Assembly: GCA_033675265.1 (NCBI GenBank)
Contig: JAUJYZ010000917.1
Location: forward strand, 124,001-188,000
Direction of reading: 5' to 3'
DNA from: Actinostola sp. cb2023
Lineage: Eukaryota > Cnidaria > Anthozoa > Actiniaria > Actinostolidae
DNA length: 64,000 nucleotides
Part shown: piece after piece, positions 45,187 through 58,137 of the stretch
Layout of the letters: each line of letters starts with the position of its first letter
Position numbering within the stretch: position 1 is the stretch's first letter
Notes under the pieces: model-generated
What the model saw: the letters and a program-made list of their open reading frames with translations, nothing else
What the model was told of the DNA's origin: nothing
Databases searched by the model: none
Made by a program: the position numbers and the translations under genes

Positions 45187-46361
45187 GAAGGGCTCGGTGG
45201 AAAAACGTGCTAGGTGACTATTAGATGATTTTTTCAACTTCTGTCATTGGTCTAGATTTCTGCTTGAACACGCTCATATTTACCTAAATCTATGTTTGGA
45301 TGGTTTTTTTTTAGCGATCAGAATTGAAAAAAACTTGAATTCTTCCCATAGAAACGGCCTCGCTTTGCTTGACAACGGACCTGGATTTGCTAATCTGCAT
45401 ATTTTGATTGTGTGCGGTTTTATAATGAATCGAATTACTGTTTTAATAACTCCCAAGAGTGCGATACGGCACTCCCGCGTAACATCAGTGAATTTAGTCT
45501 TCAAATTTTAATCTCAGCGAAGTAAACTGACTTACATTGTACATGAGCATCAAGTTGGTTTTTGGAAAATGAGCGACATTTGACTTCGATTTTCTGTCCA
45601 AAATACATCATTGTGAAACAAAACGCCACTTTCTCAGCGTACTTACATCTCTCTTCTTGACATACTCGTGAATTTTTTCGTCTCTCTTCCATTACTCGCC
45701 GAGATTCGACTACTTTAGCAACTCCATCTGTTGACTTCCAACGTACGACCGCAAAGTATTATGGGTAATTCTGGACAAAAGTGTGCGCGGAACTACAGCC
45801 CTTCTGCTATTATATATATTTTATACAGTCTTTTATCACCCCGACCTACAGGCAAAACATTGCACCGATTGCATTCTTTACAAGTCGAAAGTCACCAAAA
45901 ACCGCCTTGTAGGTCCTCGTACCCAACACAGACTGACCAGATCAGATACGATTTCACCTGGGATTGAAATAGCATCTTTTACTCCTGGGTTCTTTCAGGA
46001 GAACGGCCTTACCACGCCAGACACGCTTAATGATGCTCTGCTGGGGGCTTCTGTGCTGAATAAAGGTGATAAAAGACTCTAAATCATGGCAAAATACACC
46101 AATCCTCCTGAACTGCAAGTCGATCTGTACGAACTACATCGTATCACGTGATAACTTGAGCCCGCGATGTTTTAGTACTGCCAAGGTTTCCATGGAAACT
46201 CTTAATAGAAAATCGCTAAAAACCTCAATTTTTTTCCAAAAATTAAAGGATAACGGTTTTGTAAAGCAGGTTGTGTTTTAAATCAGAAATTTAGACCATT
46301 TTGAGAGAAGTTGAAAAAATCATCTAATAGTCACCTAGCACGTTTTTCCACCGAGCCCTTC
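45187..46361. mobile_element. 1.18-kb TIR element related to 52574-53583
   Basis: TIRs of about 60 bp (GAAGGGCTCGGTGGAAAAAC..) are flanked by AATT on both sides. Interior 45500-46230, read on minus, is clearly homologous to 52600-53460 plus, for example GTGGCGTTTTGTTTC and GTAAGTCAGTTTACTT. One stretch is also readable as protein (EERCKYAEKVAFCF here, EERWKFAEKVAFCF there). Confidence 0.85.
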
Positions 46362-46476
46362 AATTGTATGGCTCTTTGAGATTATTTCAGTGAAGTTTCA
46401 GCTAAATTAAATTTCAATCGATTTCCGTCCAAGTAGCACTTTAAGCTGACACAAGTATATGATGTTGGTCCTCTTA

Positions 46477-47156
46477 TAAAAGTGTACGAACTTCTGAACA
46501 ATGGGAGAATTAGGTTGGTTGAAATAAGTGAAAGCCCCACTTGTGACTGTGGCATGATATCTGGGAAAGACCTATGCATGCATGTCATATGTTAAAGAAG
46601 CTAAACCTCAATGAAAACAACGGAATCCTTCATCAAAATCAATATCAACGATCCAGTTGAAGAAAATGCTGAAGAAGGAGCAATCGCCACCAGATGTTAG
46701 AAGATCTGGTGGAGCAGTCTATCCTTCCAGTCAGCCCATTGGACGTGCCAGGTCTTCAACTGTTACCACAGCAAAGAAGTCTGATAAACCCGACGTCAGC
46801 TAGCTTCACTTCCAGTCAGCCCATTGGACGAGCCAGGTCTTCAACTGTTACCATGGCAACAAGTCTGATAAACCTGACGTCAGCTAGTAATTTCACTTCC
46901 TCAAAAGATGCCTTGGCATAACCACAGTCCCTTTGTCATTATGCCTCTAAATAACAGAATAAAGAAGTGTGCTGGGTGTCCATTTGGATTTATGGATCCA
47001 AACGTTCCTATCTTTACTGGCTTGACAGTACGCCATGTCGAGAAAGACTTCTATCCAGATAAGAATGGTAGAGAGATGATCGGTAGAGAAACCAACCGAT
47101 ACTACCATTGCCAAAGTAGATGCATCCTAAAGCGACATAATAAATATAATCTTTAA
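46477..47156 (+). pseudogene. SWIM zinc-finger protein remnant with Cys/His C-terminal tail
   Basis: 46479-46588 encodes YELLNNGRIRLVEISESP then TCDCGMISGKDLCMHVI, a CxCx(n)CxH SWIM motif (zinc, nucleic-acid or protein binding). After a frameshift near 46585 comes LKKLNLNENNGILHQ, as expected after SWIM motifs. Between 46680 and 46900 a GRARSSTV segment appears twice in about 100 bp, a tandem duplication. 46941-47156 encodes IKKCAGCPFGFMDPN and NRYYHCQSRCILKRH, a second zinc-like cluster that ends at TAA. Several stops and frame changes mark it as a remnant. Related proteins in cnidarians are often transposon-associated. Confidence 0.65.
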
Positions 47157-47276
47157 TGAGGATGCCTAGATCACTAATTAAAAGTGCTTTTCACTAAGGT
47201 CCTAAAAGAAAATAACAATAGAAAATAAAATAATATAAATAATTACAATAAGACTATAAAAACTATATATCATATA

Positions 47277-47548
47277 CAGTCATTTGCAAAAATTCTGGCC
47301 ACCAAGATATATCAATATACCAATATATCGGGTGCATTATGGGTAATTAAATAATCGAAAATTCCCTTTAAAGCAAGTTAACGCCAGCAAAGTTGGTAGA
47401 AATAATTAGTATGATGTTTATTTTAGTCTTACGTTTGTATTTTGCTTCATTTAATAAGTTAGGAAACTCAAAATAGTATTATTTAATTACCCATAATGCA
47501 CGCGATATATTGATATATCGTGGCGGCCAGAATTTTTGCAAATGACTG
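47277..47548. mobile_element. Tc1/mariner-type MITE (CAGTCATTTGCAAAAATTCT ends)
   Basis: Inverted ends of about 65 bp (GGCCACC/GGCGGCC, GATATATCAATATA, TTACCCATAATGCA) with TA on each side (47275-47276, 47549-47550). 272 bp. The terminal CAGTCATT is shared with the element at 40230. Confidence 0.92.
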
Positions 47549-47689
47549 TATATAAATACTGAATCCTTATGCTACTTATATATAAATACATGTATATAAA
47601 ATTGAAGAAAAATCTAATACATAGCAAAATAGATAATAAGATATATATAAAATACAAGACAAGAACAAATCATCAACCCAAATCATCAA

Positions 47690-48097
47690 CATCCATTGCT
47701 GTGGGCCAGTGACGATGAGTTATCTTGGTTCAAGTCTTATCTTTCTAATCGCAAACAGGCTACAAGGGTTGACAATTGCTTGTCACGTCCGTCTGACATT
47801 GAAATGGGTGTTCCTCAAGGCTCCATACTGGGACCACTATTATTCCTGATATACGTCAACGATCTACCAGCTTGTCTCAAGTATATGGATGTTACTTTGT
47901 ATGCTGATGGCACTGCACTAGATTATACGTGTAAAGATATCAAGCATCTACGTGAAACTGTTAACCTCGATCTACAGAACGTCTCAAAATGGCTGGCCTC
48001 AAACCACCTTACCTTGAACATCAAGAAATCGAGACATCAAGACATCCTTACTTTAGCCCTGCCTTGCGCTTGGATGCAGCAAGTGCAGTGGAACTAA
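47690..48097 (+). pseudogene. Non-LTR retrotransposon reverse-transcriptase fragment
   Basis: One open frame of about 134 codons contains ELSWFKSYLSNRKQ, then GVPQGSILGPLLFLIYVNDL (RT motif 4), then VTLYADGTAL, where the catalytic YADD has become YADG, then KWLASNHLTLNIKK. This is the palm-thumb part of a CR1/L2/Jockey-like RT. Both ends are truncated, and the lost second Asp would abolish catalysis. No endonuclease domain nearby. Confidence 0.85.
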
Positions 48098-48890
48098 ACT
48101 CTGTTCAAAAATATTACTTGCAGCGTGCCTTTGACGTACTGTTTTAAATAATATAGTAATATAGATAAACATTTTTTTTTAATCAGCAAGTTGTTGTTAC
48201 ATTTGTTGAATACGTTGTTTACGAGAGATGCCATCAGAATATAACCTTTGTTACAAACTTGATTGAAATTAATGCATAGTTATAACAATAATTACACTGA
48301 TGTACAATTTTGATGTACTGTTTAATAAACGAGCAGGAGTGTTTTATCAGGTTTAAAACCACGAGGCAAAACCAAGTGGCTTTAGACCTGATAAAACACG
48401 ATCTGCGAGTTTATTGGACAGCTTCAAAAACGATCTTCCAAAATAATAATACATTTTCGGTTGATTTCAGTAAAAAACAGCAAGGAAAAGACAAATATAG
48501 CAGTATCGTGTTGCTTCTAACGCCTCACACATGCACACCGATACTACTAATACTCTCAAAAAGATCCCACATTTGAACGACGGTCCTCCGAAAGTGTGAC
48601 CAAGGAGCGATCTTTCCGGACAACTTATATATCATCCCGTACAGGGAACAGGGAGGTCAATGATACGACACCAATATGAGACCTTCCCTTATTAGTATTC
48701 TTTATATAAAGAATACTAATAAGGATGGCTTTGTATATATAAAGCCATCCTCATTAGAATTCTTTATATAGAGAATACTAATAAGCAATGCATTACCGGG
48801 TATAAAGGTACATGCACGTGATGGATTTCGTCCTTCTGATTGGACGAATTGCTCATTAATTATGCATGAGTTTTTGAAGTGCAAGTCATT

Positions 48891-51649
48891 ATACTCTAAT
48901 TCTGGTTAATTGCTACAATTCTTAGAAAGAACGAAACTATTTGTAATGGCAAAACAACCGTTTTCGTGATTTAGTTACGTACAATGTACATGTATGTGTC
49001 ATTCATTTCTTATGAAGCTTTTCACAACTTATTCATGAATAAAGATCATTCATTATTCTCGACACTGACAATCATAACACATCATTATGTAATAATATTA
49101 ATGGCGCGAATGTTATAAAGGCTTGTTAATTTTATTGTTAGTCTAATTTCCGCAACATAAATTAATTGTTAATTTCCATTTTTTTGCAATTTTATCCAAA
49201 TCTGTTCATGTATACAACTATTGTTCGTAGTTTCTGAGAAAACAGCCGCCTCTCATCTGGGTCGGCTTTTACTCCCCCGAGAGAGAGGTCTGAGATTCGA
49301 GCCGAAAAATTCCATACTGATGAAGTAATTATGCAAATCATTTGGTGGGTCACACAAACTCAATGAAGAGGAAAATCAACACTTTATTGTTCAACAATAA
49401 AATAAAAACACGTAAGCTGTATTTCCGAAAATTATTGGTGCATCTCAAAGCATGGAAATGTGCATAGTTTGTGTTTATTTATTCAAATTCAAAGCTTGAC
49501 CTCCGTGACACACACCATCGTAGATTTCGAGACTTTGTATCGGTTAAAAAGATTTGAAATTATTTCGATGTCTTACCTAAATAAGTCGCAGACTACTGGG
49601 TGAGATTCTAAGCGTTCTTAGCGAAAAATAAGTAGAGAAAGTCACTTTTAGAAGACTAAGAAGTTATTTACGGTCTTGTTCGTTGAGATATGTTATTAAT
49701 TTATTCATGACATGCACTGCTTTTTACTACAAAGAATACTAATGAGGATGAAACTTTATATAAAAAGATTAACAGAAACGTTAGTAATTTATGTCATTAC
49801 CTATTGTGGTATTGAGTCATACAAGGTTACTGAAGAAGGCCAAAAGGCTTGAAGATTTTTTGTGATTACAAGGAGAGGAAAATAAGAGCCTACTCAGGGT
49901 AACACATTTCACATTAGAAAAAGCAACAGATGTAATGAGATTTGCTATTGATTAGGATATTTCCCATAGATCTGACTAACTATATGGCCAAATGTATATT
50001 TTAGAGCCGAATTTCTCAAAATTTGAAGAAACAATCAGTATCAATTCTCAAGATACAATGAACACTAACAAGAATAGGAAATGAGATCATCAAGGGTAAC
50101 AGATGTTTAGCATTCGTAGAAACACAATTCAATGAAGGAGGTGGGTGATATCTGGACCAGTAATCAATGGAGCATTAAAAGAGTTTGTGCAGTTAAGTCA
50201 CACAAAGATATTCAGCTTTAAAAATAATGATATAAAATACAAAATAAAATAACTATTGAGAATTCAAGTATTCAAGATAATTAATTTAATTGAGCAACAA
50301 TTTGGTATTTTGTTTATTTTTATTTTTAAATGTCATTTACGGATTTCATATATTAATATATTCATATTTTATTAATCTACCGTACGGTATTTTATTTATT
50401 TATATATTTAATGAGATCATGCTTGTTGTTCGAGCTGATTAGCAATCCCATCTGAATGTCCATTATATCTGGCTACAACTCTAAAGAGACAGTTATTTTA
50501 AGTCAAGAACCTTTTAAACCACCCATCTCCCCCAAAAAAGAATTGATGTGTGACAATGTGTTCCAAGTCAAAAGATGAAGTGTTAAAGGCACAGAGAAGG
50601 GCTGCTCCAATTTTCTTGGATACTGAGAGTATAATTGCCATTTTTCAAGAAACTGTATTGTATGAACAATATATTAGATTCAAGCAATTTGAAGACCAGT
50701 CTTCAAGCATTCAAAACTGTAATCAACAGTGCTTTTTTTACTCATTTAATTCATATTTCATAACCAGGTTTGGGTAAATGTTGAAGATTTGTTAGGTTTT
50801 TCATTTAATCAATGTCTATTCCTCAGCCTATAGGTTTAAGGACCTTTTTGGCTGTGCTTGACAATGTTATCATATCCAATTTACTTTGTTTCTCGTTTTA
50901 TTTTTTTTATATTGTTTTCTCCCATTATATCGGTTGCCTTGGTATCTAATATCTAGATTCCTCCAGTGTGCCGATTATTTCAGATAAGACGGAGTTTCGG
51001 AGTAAAATTTGATTCGTTCCAGTAACAGGCTTCATCTCATTTTGTTACTTCAGTGCATGTTAATCATTCTGACACCATATAGTGACGAGGTGGTAAGTAA
51101 GTTTTTTTAATTGTACAGTAATGTCACCATTATTTCCTGTAAAGGTATAGCACCTCCATAATGTAAAACTCGAAGTTGACTGATTTCCTAGATGTCCTAA
51201 TGAAATTGCGGATTTTCTCAGTCAATTAGCTGTCTATCGATTTGCATCTCATGATACTGCCAAGTGTGTTAACTTTATTCCATATAATGGTATCCAGGCA
51301 CATAGGATGTCAATCGACGTTTTCAGTTCTTGTTGGTTTAACTAGAACATGCAGTTGGTTATCACCTGTTCAGTTTCTGTAATTAGTGTTGCGATTGTAT
51401 AGCATTTAAATGTAACGATCAGGGCTTTCATAGCCAGAGTTTTATAGCAGTTTTCATGCTTCATTCGCAGGATTCGGTAATAGCATTCAGAAGGAATGTT
51501 ACTGAATGGCTTCATGACTCGAGTGCTTCGATCGCTTGACCCCGTTCGAGATCTAAAACCCCTCCATTCACCTTATATATTTTGACTCGTGCTTCAAAGC
51601 CAGAGAAGTCATAGACGTCCATGCTTCAAGACTCTGATCTGTTTACTGA
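48891..51649. other. Left interior of the inverted-repeat region, no gene recognised
   Basis: AT-rich. A 75-codon open frame at 50550-50777 (CSKSKDEVLKAQRRAAPIFL) has no identifiable domain. TACTAATGAGGATG at 49737 echoes the terminal repeats. No splice-supported exon found. Confidence 0.45.
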
Positions 51650-54600
51650 TTGCATTTATGTGCGTGCATTGGCGATAAGGACTTCATAGCCGTCCATATG
51701 CTTCATAGTTTTTGTTTTGTTTATTGCATTGATATGCATTGATGATAAGGGCTTCATAGCCATCCATGCTTCATAGTTTGTTTTGTTTATTGCATTTATA
51801 TGCATTAATGATAAGGGCTTCATAGCAGTCCATGCTTCATAGTTTGTTTTGTTTATTGCATTTATATGCATTGATGATAAGGGCTTCATAGCAGTCCATG
51901 CTTCATAGTTTGTTTTGTTTATTGCATTTATATGCATTGATTATAAGGGTTTCATAGCAGTCCATGCTTCATAGTTTGTTTTGTTTATTGCATTTATATG
52001 CATTGATTATAAGGGTTTCATAGCCGTCCATGCTTCATAGTTTGTTTTGTTTATTGCATTTATATGCATTAATGATAAGGGCTTCATAGCAGTCCATACT
52101 TCATAGTTTGTTTTGTTTATTGCATTTATATGCATTGATGATAAGGGCTTCATAGCAGTCCATGCTTCATAGTTTGTTTTCTTTATTGCATTTATATGCA
52201 TTGATGATAAGGGCTTCATAGCCGTCCATGCTTAATAGTTTTTGTTTTGTTTATTGCATTTATATGCATTGATGATAAGGGCTTCATAGCCGTCCATGCT
52301 TCATAGTTTTTGTTTTGTTTATTGCATTGATATGCATTGATGATAAGAGCTTCATAGCCGTCCATGCTTAATAGTTTTTGTTTTGTTTATTGCATTGATA
52401 TGCATTGATGATAAGGGCTTCATAGCAGTCCATGCTTCATAGTTTGTTTTGTTTATTGCATTTATATGCATTGATGATAAGGGCTTCATAGCCGTCCATG
52501 CTTCATAGTTTTTGTTTTGTTTATTGCATTTATATGCATTGATGATAAGGGCTTCATAGCCGTCCATGCTTAACCCATTCGCTCCTGAGCTATTTTGAGT
52601 TTTTTAGCGATTTTCTGGACCTAATCACGTCGTAGGAAATTTCGATTCCGTATAAGGGGTTTCCATGGAAATCTTGACAGTTCTGAATGCCTGTGGGCTC
52701 GCTTCTTCACGTGTTCTGCCTTTCTTCTTGGGAGTTCGTAGGGGCTAGTAGTAATCACTACTCGAAAAGGCCAATTTTGCATTTTTAGAGTGTTTATAGC
52801 CATTATTCACCACAGAAGCCCCCAGGACAGCATCATTAAGCTTGACTGGTGTGGTAGAGACCGTTCTCCTGGAAGAAATCAGGAGTTTAGATACGAATTC
52901 ACGATCACATTTCGACGTTGCCGTTTGGAAATTCAAAATGGCGGTCTCAATTGTGAAATCGTCTCTATGGTCTTTCTGTGTTGGATTCCAGGACCTACAA
53001 AGGCATTTTTGGCGACTTTGGACTTGTAAAGAATGCAACCGGTGCAATATTTTGCCTGTAGGACCGAGTGGCTCGACACTCTATATATTCTTAAAAAACA
53101 GAGATTCGGGGAGATCTATGCCGAAATTCCCGGATGTTTCCCGGCATCCTTTTCGGGCGTGCAGAAGGAAAACACGTGTTAGCGAAAGTGGTCCTAAGGA
53201 AATGGCTATTGTTCGGCGAGTTAAGGAAAAGAGGGCAAAATTCACGACTATATCAAGAAGAGAGATGGAAGTTTGCTGAGAAAGTGGCGTTTTGTTTCGC
53301 AAGGATGTATTTTGGAAGAAAATCCAAGTCAAATGTCGGTCATTTTCGAGGTGTAAAATTGCGTCAAAAACACGCATTTTTGATTTTTATGGCAAACAAA
53401 TTGAACTAATGCCCAGAAATCGGACCTGTAAGTCAGTTTACTTGAGGTTAAAATATGAAGAGTTATCTAGTTGTCACTAATAACTGGCCATGAGATCGAT
53501 GTTACGAAAATTCAGAAAGTTAGAATTTTTCAAAGCACTATCGATGTTTACGGCCGGTTTCGGCCGGTGTAGGAGCGAATGGGTTAATAGTTTTTGTTTT
53601 GTTTATTGCATTTATATGCATTGATGATAAGGGCTTCATAGCCGTCCATGCTTCATAGTTTTTGTTTTTTGTTTATTGCATTTATATGCATTGATGATAA
53701 GGGCTTCATAGCCGTCCATGCTTCGTAGTTTTTGTTTTGTTTATTGCATTTATTGTACATTGATGATAAGGGCTTCATAGCCATCCACGCTTAATAGTTT
53801 TTGTTTTGTTTATTGCATTTATATGCATCGATGATAAGGGCTTCATGGCCATCGATGCTTCATACTGTAGCTTGATTTGTGCATTGATATGCATTGATGA
53901 TAAGGGCTTCATAGCCGTCCATGCTTCATAGTTTTTGTTTTGTTTAATGCATTTATATGCATTGATGATAAGGGCTTCATAGCCGTCCATTCTTCATAGT
54001 TTTTGTTTTGTTTATTGCATTTATATGCATTGATGATAAGGGCTTTATAGCCGTCCATGCTTAATAGTTTTTGTTTTGTTTATTGCATTGATATGCTTTG
54101 ATGATAAGGGCTTCATAGCCGTCCATGCTTCATAGTTTTTTTGTTTTGTTTATTGCATTGATATGCATTGATGATAAGGGCTTCATAGCCGTCAATGCTT
54201 CGTAGTTTTTGTTTTGTTTATTGCATTTATTGTACATTGATGATAAGGGCTTCATAGCCATCCACGCTTAATAGTTTTTGTTTTGTTTATTGCATTTATA
54301 TGCATTGATGATAAGGGCTTCATGGCCATCCATGCTTCATACTGTAGCTTGGTTTGTGCATTTATATGCATTGATGATAAGGGCTTCATAGCTGTCCATG
54401 CTTCATAGTTTTTGTTTTGTTTATTGCATTGATATGCATTGATGATTAGGGCTTGATAGCCGTCCATGCTTCATAGCTTGGTTTGTTTGCTGCATTTATA
54501 TACGTTCATGATAAGGACATCATAGTTGTCCATGCTTCATAGTTTTTGTTTTGTTTATTGCATTTATATGCATTGATGATAAGGGCTTCATAGCCGTCCA

Positions 54601-55965
54601 TGCTTCATAGTTTTTGTTTTGTTTATTGCATTGATATGCATTGAGGATAAGGGCTTCATACCCGTCCATGCTTCATAGTTTTTGTTTTGTTTATTGCATT
54701 TATATGCATTGATGATAAGGGCTTCATAGCCGTCCATGCTTCATAGTTTTTGTTTTGTTTATTGCATTTATATGCATTGATGATAAGGGCTTCATAGCCG
54801 TCCATGCTTCGTAGTTTTTGTTTTGTTTATTGCATTTATTGTACATTGATGATAAGGGCTTCATAGCCATCCACGCTTAATAGTTTTTGTTTTGTTTATT
54901 GCATTTATATGCATCGATGATAAGGGCTTCATGGCCATCGATGCTTCATACTGTAGCTTGATTTGTGCATTGATATGCATTGATGATAAGGGCTTCATAG
55001 CCGTCCATGCTTCATAGTTTTTGTTTTGTTTAATGCATTTATATGCATTGATGATAAGGGCTTCATAGCCGTCCATTCTTCATAGTTTTTGTTTTGTTTA
55101 TTGCATTTATATGCATTGATGATAAGGGCTTCATAGCCGTCCATGCTTAATAGTTTTTTGTTTTGTTTATTGCATTGATATGCTTTGATGATAAGGGCTT
55201 CATAGCCATCCATGCTTCACAGTAGCTTGGTTTGTGCATTGAGATGCATTGATGATAAGGGCTTCATAGCCGTAAATGCTTCGTAGTTTTTGTTTTGTTT
55301 ATTGCATTGATATGCATTGATGATAAGGGCTTCATAGCCGTCCATGCTTCATAGTTTTTGTTTTGTTTATTGCATTGATATGCATTGATGATAAGGGCTT
55401 GACAGCCGTCCGTGCTTCATAGTTTTTGTTTTGTTTATTGCATTTATATGCATTGATGATTAGGGCTTGATAGCCGTCCATGCTTCATAGCTTGGTTTGT
55501 TTGCTGCATTTATATACGTTCATGATAAGGACATCATAGTTGTCCATGCTTCATAGTTTTTGTTTTGTTTATTGCATTTATATGCATTGATGATAAGGGC
55601 TTCATAGCCGTCCATGCTTCATAGTTTTTGTTTTGTTTATTGCATTGATATGCATTGAGGATAAGGGCTTCATAGCCGTCCATGCTTCATAGTTTTTGTT
55701 TTGTTTATTGCATTGATATGCATTGAGGATAAGGGCTTCATAGCCGTCCATGCTTAATAGTTTTTGTTTTGTTTATTGCATTTATATGCATTGATGGAAG
55801 GGCTTCATAGCCATCCATGCTTAATAGTTTTTGTTTTGTTCATTGCATTGATATGCATTGATGATAAGGGCTTCATAGCTGTCCATGCTTCATAGTTTGG
55901 TTTGTTTGCTGCATTTATATACATTGATGATAAGGGCTCCATAGCCCTCCATGCTTCATAGCTCT
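51650..55965. repeat. 68-bp satellite array with higher-order structure
   Basis: Unit: GCATTGATGATAAGGGCTTC + ATAGCCGTCCATGCTTCATA + GTTTTTGTTTTGTTTATTGC + ATTTATAT. The left block (51650-52569) is mostly a 66-bp form; the right block (53588-55965) is mostly 68. About 48 units. Variant units recur at long spacing: the ACTGTAGCTTGATTTGTGCA variant at 53872 and 54950 (about 1,086 bp, 16 units), and ACGTTCATGATAAGGACATC at 54499 and 55516. This shows higher-order duplication. Minus-strand frames through it are artefacts. Confidence 0.95.
52574..53583. mobile_element. 1,010-bp TTAA element (piggyBac-type) inserted in the satellite
   Basis: Ends CCCATTCGCTCCT..AGGAGCGAATGGG are inverted and flanked by TTAA at 52570-52573 and 53584-53587. 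The target is the GCTTAATAG variant of a satellite unit, which continues on the right side exactly where it left off. The interior is homologous, in reverse, to 45500-46230. No complete transposase. Confidence 0.95.
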
Positions 55966-57520
55966 GTTATAATTTTCTGTTTTGTAACCATTCATGCTTT
56001 ATTTTTTCTCATTTGTTTATAGCATTAGAAATGAGTCCCTGGGCTTACAAATGCTGTAGTGCAGCAACCAGAGAAAGTTTCAGAGCTTGCAGAAATAGAA
56101 CCTCATGAGACTGAAAAGAACTGAAAGAAGGTGGTTCTGGAGTGACAACAATGACTGAAGGACAGCCAGCAACTAAGCATAGAGATTCTCATGGCATGCC
56201 TCGAACAACTTCAAGCCAGGCAGAGACCCAGTCTCTAATCCATTCAATGAGTTTATCATAGCCTTTATTTTTACATTCATATGGGTATGAAAATTTCTAC
56301 GAAATGATCAATGTAGTTATTCTTACACATAAGAAACATAGGTGTTCCAAAAGATTTTGAAGTTTTAAACTGTAAATAAAACATTGGAATTATTGGTTGT
56401 AAAGACTTGTTTTAATTTTTTTATTTTATTCAAATTGACAAGATATTCAACTGATGCCTATTAACAACTTCCTCATTTATTCAGTATTCCATTTGGATGC
56501 AGGAAAACAAATTATAAATTCCATAGCTTGACTTCACCCTAGGGTACATGCCCAGCCAAGTTGAAAATCACCAATGCCAAACAAATCGTATTGGAAATGT
56601 TTGGGAATTGTCAGAAAGAAAGATTGTGATGAAGAAAGGTTGACGGAACAAAGTTGTCACATTTTTTCTGTTGGCGACAGATATTTATAGATGTCAAAAA
56701 CTTTTTATGGTGTGCCCTGAATAACAAGCAGCGACCCAGTATCTGATTTCAATCATCACAGCAACTAATCCATCCAATCAGTTTGCCATATATTCCCAGT
56801 CGAAAAGAAAAATAATATTATGTTTTCAATGTATTTGTTATATACTTTATTTAAATCTGTTTAATTTAAATTTTAAGACATTTTTCAAGTTCAGATTTCC
56901 CCTTTATTTTTATATTCATATGCCCATTCAATTATGAGTTCTTTCGTGAGAGGTATTTAGAGAATGTGTATTCAATCCTCTTTCAAATCATTTTACTTGA
57001 TTAAAACAAAGCAACCATTTCCACACAGATTTAACAAATAGCCCAAGTAGAAGAAAAAATGTGGTTCCCCATTATTGTCTTGCAAAAATGTTTTTTATGT
57101 CGTTATTTAAAAAGATCAGCAAAAACAGCTTAGGCAGCCACAGAACTTACAGTCTTAAAGGAACATCTTAAAATACATTTATTTCTTCAAACCTAAGTTT
57201 CCAAAAAACAAAACAAAAAACCAATCTATATTGAAATATAAATTGTTCATTTTAAATTGGTCACAAAATTATTTTCTCACCTTTCTCACTTAGGAAAACA
57301 GTTGAACATAAAAGAGAACTGGATTGTGGATTGTCTCTAACTTAAAAGGTGTAAAGAGTAGAGTGTTATGAATAAGCTGTCATATTTTCAGTTATTTGCT
57401 GGCATTTCCCATGTCATGTAGGTCCGCCATGAGCAATGGCTGTTCACAATGAACAAAAAAATAACAAAAATAACAAAAATAGTAAAAAAATTAAAACATT
57501 AAAAAAAAAATAATATTTAT
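55966..57520. other. Right interior of the inverted-repeat region, no gene recognised
   Basis: A short open stretch near 56060 (QQPEKVSELAEIEPHETEK) after a TTTGTTTATAG acceptor-like site is the only hint of coding. 57440-57520 is A-rich low complexity. Confidence 0.4.
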
Positions 57521-58137
57521 TTCAAAAACTAATGCATCATTAATGAGCAATTCGTCCAATCACAAGGATGCATTATGTTCCTTTATACCCGGTAATGCAC
57601 TGCTTATTAGTGTTCTTTATATAAAGAATACTAATGAGGATGATCCAGTAAATGAATCCTTTGCATGAGCAATAGCTGTTCACAATGAAAAATAAATAAA
57701 TTTTTTAAAAAAATTGTAAAAAAAATTAAATTAAAAATTAAATTTTAATTTATTTCAAAAACTAATGCATCATTAATGAGCAATTCGTCCAATCACAAGG
57801 ATGCATTATGTTCCTTTATACCCGGCAATGCACTGATTATTAGTGTTCTTTATATAAAGAATACTAATGAGGATGATCCAGTAAATGAATCCTTTGCATG
57901 AGCAATAGCTGTTCACAATGAAAAATAAATAAATGTTAAAAAAAAAATTGTAAAAAAATTAAATTAAAAATTAAATTTTAATTTATTTCAAAAACTAATG
58001 CATCATTAATGAGCAATTCGTCCAATCACAAGGATGCATTATGTTCCTTTATACCTGGTAATGCACTGCTTATTAGTGTTCTTTATATAAAGAATACTAA
58101 TGAGGATGATCCAGTAAATGAATCCTTTGCGTGACTT
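57521..58137. repeat. 233-bp tandem repeat, three copies
   Basis: Units start with TTCAAAAACTAATGCATCAT at 57521, about 57754 and about 57987. Each includes CAATTCGTCCAATCACAAGG and the palindrome TTCTTTATATAAAGAA, followed by an A/T-rich joint. It is a tripled form of the inner end that occurs singly at 48690-48880. 58145-58210 adds two TAAAACATTATCAGTGATAA units. Confidence 0.9.

Noticed and set aside
50550..50777. 75-codon frame inside the 10-kb inverted-repeat region as its transposase
   Set aside because: Too short and without any catalytic motif.
51656..55213. Minus-strand frames repeating MHINAINKTNYEAWTAMKPL
   Set aside because: Pure translation of the 66/68-bp satellite; no start context, domain or splice support.
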